Shown: piece by piece, positions 57,533 through 64,000 of the stretch
How positions within the stretch are numbered: position 1 is the first letter of the stretch
Layout of the letters: the number at the start of each line of letters is the position of its first letter
Assembly (NCBI GenBank): GCA_029974015.1
Contig: JARKUF010000021.1
Location: forward strand, 1 to 64,000
Length of the DNA: 64,000 nt
Reading direction: 5' to 3'
Origin: Spirochaetota bacterium
Lineage (GTDB): Bacteria; Spirochaetota; UBA4802; JAGODF01
Notes under the pieces: generated by a model
What the model was told of the DNA's origin: nothing
Databases searched by the model: none
What the model saw: only the letters and a program-made list of their open reading frames with translations
Translations under genes and position numbers: made by a program

Positions 57533-59125
57533 CTACTCGAACTCCTTTCTAATGCGGTTGAACTCCGCCTCATTGTCAAGGAATATCTTGAAAAGGGCGG
57601 GGTCGTAGCGGTTCTCCTCCTCCCGCATAATATCAAGGGCCTCCTCATGGGTGTAGGGGTCCTTGTAGGGCCTCTTCGTTGTGAGGGCGTCATAGACGTC
57701 GCCTATGGCGACAATTCTCGCCGAGAGGGGAATGTCGGCCCCTCTCAGGCCCATGGGATATCCCAGGCCGTCCCACCGCTCGTGGTGGTACAGCGTAACG
57801 TCCATCGCCATTTTCAGGAACGAGTCCTCTCCCAGTTCTTCCGACGCGGTTTTCAGGGCATTGTACCCGATGGTGGTGTGTCCCTTTATGATCTCGAATT
57901 CCTCCGGGGTGAGGGGCCCGGGCTTCATGAGGATGTTGTCAGGTATCCCCACTTTCCCGATGTCATGGAGGATGGAGGAATCGTAGAGGTCGCGAAGATA
58001 CTGGTTGCTGATCTCGTCTTCATGGCCGGAGTATTTTAAAATCTGGGCGATGAGCACGCTGTACTTCCGCATGCGGTCAAGATGTTCCCCTGTGTCGGCG
58101 TCACGGGTTTCCGCCAGCTTTGAAAGGGCGAAGATGGTGGTTTTTTGCGTCTTCAGCACCTCGAATGACCGGACTTTCACCAACTGTTCCAGCTTCTTCG
58201 TGTGCATCTCCAGCTCTGCCAAAAGCTCGGCGCGCTGGATGCTGAAAGAGATATGCCCCCCCACGGATTTCAGGAAGAAGACATGTTCCTCCCGGAAAAA
58301 ATCCGGCATCACCGACGCGAATAGCAAAAATCCCCGGGCGACATTATTAATGATGAGGGGCAGCACCATGGACGAGCGCATTCCCTCCTCCACCAGGAGC
58401 CTGGCGCTCTTCGATTCCCTGTGCTCCCGCAGATACTGTTCGAGATCGCCGATGAGGAGGAACTCCTTGTTCTTCGCCACACGGCTGAGGGAAGAATCCT
58501 CCAGGGAGAAGGAGTCGCCGGGGGCAAAGAGCGTCTGGCGGTCCGATTCAACCATCTTTGTCACCACGCGGCCCGAAGGCTCGTCTATAAGCGCCAGGGC
58601 CAGGCGGTTGAAGGGGATGATGCGTCGCAGGGTAAAATTGAGGTTTTTGAAAATCTCGTCCAGCTCCATGCCGCGATTAAGCATGGATATAACGCTGTTG
58701 ATCTGGGTGAGCTGTTCCACGAATGTGTTGCGTTCGTCATTGAGCTTCTTGACGGCTATGGCCTTTTCCACGGAGTGCTGCAGAATGGCGAAGTCCATGA
58801 TTGGCTTTGTGATAAAGTCAGAGGCGCCGGTCTTCAGAGCGTGGATGATATCTTCGTCGGTGCTGAAGCCGGTGAGGACAAGCTTTGGAATTTCCGGGAA
58901 ACGGTCCGACATAATCTGAAGCAGTGCCCGGCCGTCCATGTTGGGCATTTTTAAATCGGTGATGACAAGATCGTAGGCCCCCCTGTCCAGCTTGTCGATG
59001 GCCACACTCCCGTCCTGGGCGCTATCGACGATGTAACCCGCTCCGGAAAGAAAATTGATGAGGACCTGCCTTACACCCGGCTCATCATCAACCACCAGAA
59101 CGCTGACTTTATTTTCCTTTGCCAA
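57533..59125 (-). CDS. Response regulator with GAF-like and HD-GYP domains
   Basis: A 530-residue regulator. The receiver domain (about 8-122) has VLVVDDEPG and the phospho-acceptor in LVITDLKMPNMDG. A GAF-like sensor domain covers about 150-310, followed by a coiled coil and an HD-GYP domain with ILHDIGKVGIPD and YHHERWDGLGYP, a complete active site that should hydrolyse c-di-GMP. It begins at TTG 59125 with AGGAGG nine bases upstream. With the PilZ protein it shows active c-di-GMP signalling; no GGDEF cyclase is in the window. Confidence 0.88.
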   Translation of the reverse strand: MAKENKVSVLVVDDEPGVRQVLINFLSGAGYIVDSAQDGSVAIDKLDRGAYDLVITDLKMPNMDGRALLQIMSDRFPEIPKLVLTGFSTDEDIIHALKTGASDFITKPIMDFAILQHSVEKAIAVKKLNDERNTFVEQLTQINSVISMLNRGMELDEIFKNLNFTLRRIIPFNRLALALIDEPSGRVVTKMVESDRQTLFAPGDSFSLEDSSLSRVAKNKEFLLIGDLEQYLREHRESKSARLLVEEGMRSSMVLPLIINNVARGFLLFASVMPDFFREEHVFFLKSVGGHISFSIQRAELLAELEMHTKKLEQLVKVRSFEVLKTQKTTIFALSKLAETRDADTGEHLDRMRKYSVLIAQILKYSGHEDEISNQYLRDLYDSSILHDIGKVGIPDNILMKPGPLTPEEFEIIKGHTTIGYNALKTASEELGEDSFLKMAMDVTLYHHERWDGLGYPMGLRGADIPLSARIVAIGDVYDALTTKRPYKDPYTHEEALDIMREEENRYDPALFKIFLDNEAEFNRIRKEFE

Positions 59126-59141
59126 ATCCGTCCGCCTCCTC

Positions 59142-59161
59142 CCTCCCTTCTATGGGAGGGC
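59142..59161 (-). promoter_or_regulatory. Hairpin next to the ribosome-binding site of the HD-GYP gene
   Basis: CCCTCCC and GGGAGGG pair around a six-base loop immediately upstream of the AGGAGG of a TTG-started gene. It could limit access to the ribosome-binding site or be the end of the upstream transcript. Confidence 0.35.
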
Positions 59162-59322
59162 GGTATTATTTCAAGGGGAACGAGCTCCCCGGAGCCTCCG
59201 GGCACTGGATAATGAAGATAGAAAGAACGCCGTGGCGCAGTTTCCTTTTAATCATCCACTGCTTCGAAATCAAAAAAAATATACCCACTGCCCCGGCTTG
59301 TTTCTAAAAAAAACTCGGGCCG

Positions 59323-60072
59323 TTACGGGCCATTGCGCCGATACCAATCGTACAGTTCCTCGCCTATCCGAAGCCCCTTCTCTATGAACCCGGGCCCGTA
59401 TTTTTTCCCCGTAAGGGTCCTGAAAGTGTCTTTAATCCTGATAACGCCCCTGATTCCCTTGTCATAGCGGGCCATCACCGCACCGACCCCCATGCCCATG
59501 CTCTCCGCCATGTTCCATATCGTCTCGACAAAATTATCGGGGCCCCAGCGGAATTTGTCCGAATCGTACAGTGAACCGGAACAGAGCATGAACTCCGGGT
59601 CTTCCACTGTCCTGGCGTCCTTGAATGCCTCGTGATTGCGTATGGAGAAAAGGGCCATCTCCAATGACCGTCCGTCCATTCGCCCCTTCATGAGCTCGCC
59701 AACTTCCCGGGCCGCCTTTTCAGGGTGGTCGCGCTCGTTCCGTCGAATATCGTGGAAGTACCCCGCAATGAGGGCGATATCGGCAAGCGCATCGCTTCCC
59801 GGGCCGAAACCGGTCTCGGCGTAGACTATGGCCCCCGCCTCGAGGGCCACGCTTTCCGCGTGGCTGAACCCGTGGCCAAGGGCGTCTCCCCTCTCCCGGA
59901 CCACGCCGCGGGCGAAGGCCACGGCCGACGAGAGTCCGGCCCTTTCGCCGGACCTTTCCAGCTCACGGGCCTTGTCCCGGTAAAAGGCCGGGTCCCCGAG
60001 GGCCTTCGATATTTCCCGGGCCTTCTCCCTCACAACTGCCAGGACAGCGCTTTCCTCACGGGAGAGCGTCAT
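59323..60072 (-). CDS. HD-domain phosphohydrolase
   Basis: A 249-residue metal-dependent HD protein: [17 protein letters not shown] (first His), [15 protein letters not shown] (HD pair), and [11 protein letters not shown] (further His). The C-terminal half ([16 protein letters not shown]) is not assigned. The substrate is unknown. It overlaps hisG by 17 bases and closes the rimO-to-hisG string. Confidence 0.75.
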   Translation of the reverse strand: MTLSREESAVLAVVREKAREISKALGDPAFYRDKARELERSGERAGLSSAVAFARGVVRERGDALGHGFSHAESVALEAGAIVYAETGFGPGSDALADIALIAGYFHDIRRNERDHPEKAAREVGELMKGRMDGRSLEMALFSIRNHEAFKDARTVEDPEFMLCSGSLYDSDKFRWGPDNFVETIWNMAESMGMGVGAVMARYDKGIRGVIRIKDTFRTLTGKKYGPGFIEKGLRIGEELYDWYRRNGP

Positions 60073-60955
60073 TCCTCCCCACCACCTTGTTGAGCGGATA
60101 TTCGATAATCCCGTCTGCGCCTTCGCTTATAAGCTCAGGTATAAGGTCCCGGGCCACAGATTCGTGGATCACCGTTTCCACGGAAAACCACTTAGTGTTG
60201 AACAGCTTCGACACCGTAGGTGAGGTGAGGGCCGGAAGGACTTTCACCACTTTTTCTATGTTCTCCTCGGGGACGTTCATCTTGAGCCCCACAAGCCTGT
60301 CGGCATTGAGGGCCCCCCGGAGAAGAAGGGCTATCTGCCGTATTTTGACTTTCTTCCATGAATCCGCGAGGCTTTTCTTGTTGGCGATGAGCTTCGTGTT
60401 GCTTTCAAGAAGCGTGTGGATTATTTTGAGCCCATGTGCCTTTATGGTGGAGCCCGTCTCGGTCACTTCCACAATCGCGTCCACGAGGCCCTCCACCACT
60501 TTCGCCTCCGTGGCCCCCCAGGAAAAATCGACTTTCACGGGAATATTCCTCTCGGCGAAATAGCGCCGGGTGAAATTCACAAGTTCCGTGGAAATGGACT
60601 TCCCGGCGCAGTCTTCCAGGGTCTTGATGGGGGAGTTCTCCGGGACCGCCAGGACCCATTTCGCCTTCCGGGTGCTGATCTTCGAGTACACAAGGTCGAT
60701 CACCATCTCTACGTCGGCATTGCTCTCAAGGACCCAGTCCAGGCCCGTTAGCCCCACGTCAAGGACGCCGTTCTCCACATATCTCGTCATCTCCTGGGCC
60801 CTCACGAGGGTGCAGTATATCTCCTCATCATCCACGGAAGGAAAATAATTGCGGGAAGAAACCGTTATTTTCCAGCCCGCCTTTTGGAAGAGTTCAATTG
60901 TTGCGGATTCGAGACTGCCCTTGGGTATCCCTAATTTCAACACTTTCCTATTCAT
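60056..60955 (-). CDS. hisG: ATP phosphoribosyltransferase, long form
   Basis: First enzyme of histidine synthesis, joining ATP and PRPP. The 299-residue protein is of the long, HisZ-independent type: [32 protein letters not shown], the PRPP loop [17 protein letters not shown], and a C-terminal regulatory ACT-like domain ([32 protein letters not shown]). It starts two bases after hisI. Only hisI and hisG are here; the other his genes must be elsewhere. Confidence 0.94.
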   Translation of the reverse strand: MNRKVLKLGIPKGSLESATIELFQKAGWKITVSSRNYFPSVDDEEIYCTLVRAQEMTRYVENGVLDVGLTGLDWVLESNADVEMVIDLVYSKISTRKAKWVLAVPENSPIKTLEDCAGKSISTELVNFTRRYFAERNIPVKVDFSWGATEAKVVEGLVDAIVEVTETGSTIKAHGLKIIHTLLESNTKLIANKKSLADSWKKVKIRQIALLLRGALNADRLVGLKMNVPEENIEKVVKVLPALTSPTVSKLFNTKWFSVETVIHESVARDLIPELISEGADGIIEYPLNKVVGRNDALP

Positions 60956-60957
60956 TC

Positions 60958-61344
60958 CTATTCATTCCCTTCACCGTACTTCTCCCTGGGATTGAAAACT
61001 TTCACGCAGTCAACCCGCTCTCCGTTTCCGTCAACGACACGGTAAAAACAGCTCCGGTATCCCGTATGGCAGGCCGCCCCTCCCACCTGGTTCACTTTTA
61101 TCAGGATGCAGTCATTGTCGCAGTCCACGCGTATCTCCTTCACCTCCTGGACATTACCGGAAGACTCCCCCTTTTTCCAAAGTTTGTTCCGGGACCTGCT
61201 CCAGTAGTGGACAATGCCGGTTTTAACCGTGAGCTCCCATGACTCCCTGTTCATAAAAGCCATCATGAGGACTTCGCCGGTGGAATATTCCTGGGCGATG
61301 GCCGGAATTAGCCCGCCCATTTTTTCAAAATCGAGTTGAATCAT
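60958..61344 (-). CDS. hisI: Phosphoribosyl-AMP cyclohydrolase
   Basis: Opens the purine ring of PR-AMP in histidine synthesis. The 128-residue single-domain protein has [35 protein letters not shown] and the zinc/magnesium segment [20 protein letters not shown] then [12 protein letters not shown]. There is no HisE domain. ATG 61344 follows AAGGGAAAAA. Confidence 0.94.
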   Translation of the reverse strand: MIQLDFEKMGGLIPAIAQEYSTGEVLMMAFMNRESWELTVKTGIVHYWSRSRNKLWKKGESSGNVQEVKEIRVDCDNDCILIKVNQVGGAACHTGYRSCFYRVVDGNGERVDCVKVFNPREKYGEGNE

Positions 61345-61459
61345 ATTTTTCCCTTCGCAACCATAGCTCCACTCCCGGACACATACGCAGGAAGGCAAAA
61401 ACCGTCAATACAATTCCAGGACAATTCCATGCCGGTTCCGAGGGGCGGGCCCGCCGGGG

Positions 61460-62314
61460 TCATTCCTTTTTTCTGGAGAACGCCCTTACTGTGAACACCA
61501 TGAAAGAAATGACCACGAGAAAGCTGAGTGCGATTGTCACGAAGTAAATCAGGTCAAGGCGCTTCGCGATGAGGACCCGCATCTCGGCGCCGGCGCGCAG
61601 GTCCCGGAGGAGCAACTCAATCTCTTTCCTGGTGAACTGGACCTCCCTTGTGGACATAACATGGACCAGCGAGTGATATAGGATCTTCACGTCCAGAAGC
61701 TTCTCGGTGATGTCCCGGGACTCCGCGTTTTTGTCAAGCAGGTAAGCTGCGTTCTTTTCTATGGCGCCAATGTCCGCCTCGATCTCCGCCATCGATTTCA
61801 GGACTTTTTCCACGTCCCCCGCCGGATGGCATGCGGTGCAGTCTTCCGCCTTAATAAAGGCCACCCTGGATTTTTGAATATTGTGGGAACCGTGGCAGGT
61901 AACGCACCCCGGCTTCCCGCTCTTTTTCAGCGCACCATAGTGGGGGCTTGTCCTGAACACCGCCATGGCGGGCCCGTGGCATCCGGCGCGGCCGCAGAGC
62001 TCAACCTCCCCGTCTTTGACGGCCTTTCCGACGAACGACAGCCTGGCGTCATGGGCGGCATTCTTGTCCGCCATGTCGGGATTGCCGCCATGGCACAGGT
62101 TGCAGTTTTCGCCTTGACCGGCATGGACGCTCTTTTTCCATTCTGAAACGGCGATCCCTCCCCGGCCCTTCAGTCTCCCGTGGCACTCCACGCAGTAATC
62201 GGCCTTGCCCGCCCTCATCGCCGCGGGAAGCCCCTGCCCATACCCCGGCATGGCCGGAAGGGCCATGGTGGCCAGAGCAATTGATATCGGAAATAGATGA
62301 CGAGTCGCCGTCAT
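61460..62314 (-). CDS. Membrane-anchored multiheme cytochrome c
   Basis: A 284-residue exported cytochrome. After a signal peptide come CVECH, CNLCH, CVTCH and CTACH heme-binding motifs and one CGRAGCH (a CX4CH site), for about five hemes within residues 40-165. A helical region (about 170-250) and a single C-terminal membrane helix follow (LIYFVTIALSFLVVISFMVF), with a short cytoplasmic tail. The layout resembles NrfH/NapC-associated or quinol-linked electron-transfer cytochromes. It lies 12 bases after pgpA; AAGGAG is eight bases before the start. Confidence 0.85.
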   Translation of the reverse strand: MTATRHLFPISIALATMALPAMPGYGQGLPAAMRAGKADYCVECHGRLKGRGGIAVSEWKKSVHAGQGENCNLCHGGNPDMADKNAAHDARLSFVGKAVKDGEVELCGRAGCHGPAMAVFRTSPHYGALKKSGKPGCVTCHGSHNIQKSRVAFIKAEDCTACHPAGDVEKVLKSMAEIEADIGAIEKNAAYLLDKNAESRDITEKLLDVKILYHSLVHVMSTREVQFTRKEIELLLRDLRAGAEMRVLIAKRLDLIYFVTIALSFLVVISFMVFTVRAFSRKKE

Positions 62315-62326
62315 GAAACATTCTCC

Positions 62327-62806
62327 TTACAAGACTTCAATTCCGAAAAACCGCAGGACAAAAACCGCGGAAAGCATGAACACGTTAGTGTACAGGCCCG
62401 CAAGATAATCGTCAATCATAATCCCAAAGCCGCCTTTTTTTTCCTGGATCTTTCGAATAGGGGGCGGTTTGATCATGTCCATTGCGCGAAAAATGAAGAA
62501 TGCGGCGAGTGCAATCTTCCAATTGAAGGGCCAGAAGAGCACCGATATCCAATAGCCCATGACCTCGTCGAGGACCACCTGTTGCGGGTCCTTTTTCCCG
62601 AAGTATTCCTCACCGGCGTCCCCAAGTTTGATGGCGGGCCACACCAGAAGCGCCACGAGGCAAACATTGGCAATCCAGCCGTAAGGGCCGAGAATCCGGC
62701 ACTCAAGGAAATAAAAGGCCATCCCCACAAGAGTCCCCGCGGTCCCCGGGGCGATGGGAAAATAACCCGCGTACAACGCGGTAAAGAATAATTCTTTCCA
62801 CCACAT
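62327..62806 (-). CDS. pgpA: Phosphatidylglycerophosphatase A
   Basis: Dephosphorylates phosphatidylglycerophosphate, the step after PgsA. The 159-residue membrane protein has FPIAPGTAGTLVGM, VVLDEVMGYWISVL, FRAMDMIKPPPIRKI and GIMIDDYLAGLYTNV, all PgpA signatures. Its start overlaps the pgsA stop by one base (TAATG). Confidence 0.93.
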   Translation of the reverse strand: MWWKELFFTALYAGYFPIAPGTAGTLVGMAFYFLECRILGPYGWIANVCLVALLVWPAIKLGDAGEEYFGKKDPQQVVLDEVMGYWISVLFWPFNWKIALAAFFIFRAMDMIKPPPIRKIQEKKGGFGIMIDDYLAGLYTNVFMLSAVFVLRFFGIEVL

Positions 62807-63483
62807 TAGCCGTTCCCTCCCTGTCGGTACGGGGGCATCAAGACACGCCAGTTCGTAAAGAGATATCGGAGTCCCGAGAGGGCCGTCATGAGGGTCACCA
62901 GGGCCATGAGGAGGTACGGCCCCGCGATGAGAAGCCTGTGCGGATGGTCCGAGGCAAGGATATTGTAGACTATTATGAATTTAAGAGGCCCTTCTACGGG
63001 GAAATCGTGCCGTACCACAATCCAGGCCCTCTGGGCAATGAAAACCATTATTATAATGATGATAGACACCATTTGGAACGCCGTCTTCACCTTGCCAAAC
63101 CTGCTTGTCCGCAGGGCGGTCCCTTTTTTCAGGGAAAGATACCGCATAACGGTAATGAGGAGGTCCCGGGCCACGATGACCAGGACCATCCAGAAAGGTA
63201 TCAGGGGATCGAGGAACAGAAAGGCGATGAAGGCGGAGATCACCAGGCACTTGTCCGCCAGGGGATCGAGGAAGTGTCCCAGCTCCGTTTCCTGGTTAAG
63301 CTTCCTGGCGCTCCAACCGTCAATAAGGTCCGTCAGGGACGCCGCCATAAACACGAAAAGCCCCCAGAACATCGCAACGGGCGTGCGCAAAAACACGAGG
63401 TACAGGAAGAGGGGTATCAGGAATATCCGGAGGGCCGAGAGAAGGTTGGGCACGTTCAGAAGAATGTCTCTGGTGATTTTCAT
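62806..63483 (-). CDS. pgsA: CDP-diacylglycerol--glycerol-3-phosphate 3-phosphatidyltransferase
   Basis: Makes phosphatidylglycerophosphate. The 225-residue integral membrane protein carries the complete CDP-alcohol phosphotransferase motif DLIDGWSARKLNQETELG followed by HFLDPLADK. ATG 63483 is preferred (GGTGG six bases upstream) over a GTG three codons earlier. It is coupled to pgpA downstream and follows rimO. Confidence 0.94.
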   Translation of the reverse strand: MKITRDILLNVPNLLSALRIFLIPLFLYLVFLRTPVAMFWGLFVFMAASLTDLIDGWSARKLNQETELGHFLDPLADKCLVISAFIAFLFLDPLIPFWMVLVIVARDLLITVMRYLSLKKGTALRTSRFGKVKTAFQMVSIIIIIMVFIAQRAWIVVRHDFPVEGPLKFIIVYNILASDHPHRLLIAGPYLLMALVTLMTALSGLRYLFTNWRVLMPPYRQGGNG

Positions 63484-63518
63484 CTTTTCCACCGTTGTAC
63501 GAAAGGACCGGATATCTA

Positions 63519-64000
63519 TTATGACATGCCAACGAGGTCGTACTCCACGGCATCAGTCACTTCCGCCCTGACAATAGTGTTGAGGGAGGCTTTCTTCGAG
63601 GTCAAGAAAAAAATGCCGTCCACTTCCGGGGCGTCGAACTCACTGCGGCCGATCCAGCGATCACCACCCTGGTGTTCCTCCACCAGGACCTCCACCTTTC
63701 GGCCCACCATCTCCCTCATCTTCGCGAGGGAGATGCGCCGCTGAAGGGTCATGATCCTCCTGTGCCGTGCGCGTTTCGTTTTCGCCGGGACGGTGTCGCC
63801 CAGTTGAAAAGCCCTGGTGCCCTCCTCCCCCGAATAGATGAAGCAACCCAGGCGTTCCAGACGCGCGGATTTCAGGAAATCGACAAGGAGGCGAAATTCT
63901 TCCTCCGTCTCGCCCGGGTAACCCACCATGACGGTTGATCGGATGTGGATCCCCGGCACGGATTTTCGCAGTTTCTCAATCAGGGCTAAATACTGCTCCG
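63519..64000 (-). CDS. rimO: Ribosomal protein S12 methylthiotransferase RimO, C-terminal part
   Basis: Radical SAM enzyme that methylthiolates Asp of ribosomal protein S12. Only the last 160 codons are in the window; the 5' part with the Fe-S cluster cysteines lies beyond 64000. Visible are RSTVMVGYPGETEEEFRLLV, LGCFIYSGEEGT, the TRAM-domain-like segment IGRSEFDAPEVDG and the RimO-type end EYDLVGMS. The terminal YDLxG favours RimO over MiaB. The partner order rimO-pgsA-pgpA is seen in other bacteria. Confidence 0.88.
   Translation of the reverse strand, partial: EQYLALIEKLRKSVPGIHIRSTVMVGYPGETEEEFRLLVDFLKSARLERLGCFIYSGEEGTRAFQLGDTVPAKTKRARHRRIMTLQRRISLAKMREMVGRKVEVLVEEHQGGDRWIGRSEFDAPEVDGIFFLTSKKASLNTIVRAEVTDAVEYDLVGMS

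Overview
This window is a stretch of a bacterial chromosome, probably from an uncultured spirochaete (phylum Spirochaetota, perhaps on the Leptospira side). Evidence: the 16S gene shares signature stretches with the Leptospira 16S as I remember it (the region after the 'GAATCTTGCTCAATGGG' block, the 'GCGAAAAACC' block); the gene strings rpoN-hpf-hprK-ptsH and rimO-pgsA-pgpA; a PilZ protein; and an rRNA operon with no 5S gene. The taxonomic call is inference by eye, not by alignment. Coding regions are GC-rich and densely packed, with many 1-8 base overlaps. No phage, CRISPR array or complete transposon was seen.

Layout. 1-5.4 kb: a decayed IS-like end, then a heavy-metal efflux pair (CzcA-type RND pump and TolC-type channel) with a small His/Cys-containing exported protein, all on the minus strand. 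5.4-7.8 kb: a thiamine operon (thiamine pyrophosphokinase, a SAM methyltransferase, a YkoF/MTH1187 thiamine-binding protein, a DUF6602 protein). 8.2-11.7 kb: a GH18 hydrolase, a HAD phosphatase and a polytopic chemoreceptor. 12.0-15.0 kb: a fused AhbAB siroheme decarboxylase, an AhbC/NirJ radical SAM enzyme and a SirC/Met8-type enzyme, i.e. the siroheme-dependent route to heme. 15.3-18.1 kb: an AcuC-like deacetylase and a catalytically dead M16 peptidase. 18.1-28.2 kb: PilZ and an unknown protein, then a regulatory block of sigma-54, an enlarged hibernation factor, HPr kinase, HPr, two DUF5683-like membrane proteins, a DUF4390 protein and the NtrY/NtrX two-component pair. 28.3-30.9 kb: a divergent family-4 uracil-DNA glycosylase and PriA.

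31-41.6 kb, minus strand: a transporter fused to a repeat region and a cyclic-nucleotide-binding domain, a probable outer-membrane barrel, ribH, nusB, a large TPR protein, dgt, a DUF1285 protein, and ychF. 41.9-47.9 kb: a flavin reductase and an rRNA operon (16S-tRNA-Ile-tRNA-Ala-23S) with a good promoter, paired processing stems and a terminator, but no 5S. 48.3-52.1 kb: a two-subunit exported formate dehydrogenase whose catalytic subunit is a selenoprotein read through an in-frame TGA. 52.5-64 kb: an orphan DNA methyltransferase, cca, HD proteins, an unusual signal peptidase, rhomboid, an HD-GYP response regulator, hisG/hisI, a membrane-anchored multiheme cytochrome c, pgpA, pgsA and the 3' part of rimO.

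Together the heme operon, the Tat-exported selenocysteine formate dehydrogenase without a membrane subunit, and the multiheme cytochrome suggest periplasmic electron transfer in an anaerobic or micro-aerobic cell. A dispersed palindromic repeat family (TIRs like GGAACCTCTAA / TTAGAGGTTGCC around a GCCCGCC-GGCGGGC hairpin) occurs at about ten intergenic sites and supplies or abuts several stop codons. The best candidates for new biology are the hibernation factor with an extra domain of about 115 residues inside the sigma-54/HPr cluster, the thiamine operon with an unexplained methyltransferase, the repeat family, and the signal peptidase with an altered active site.
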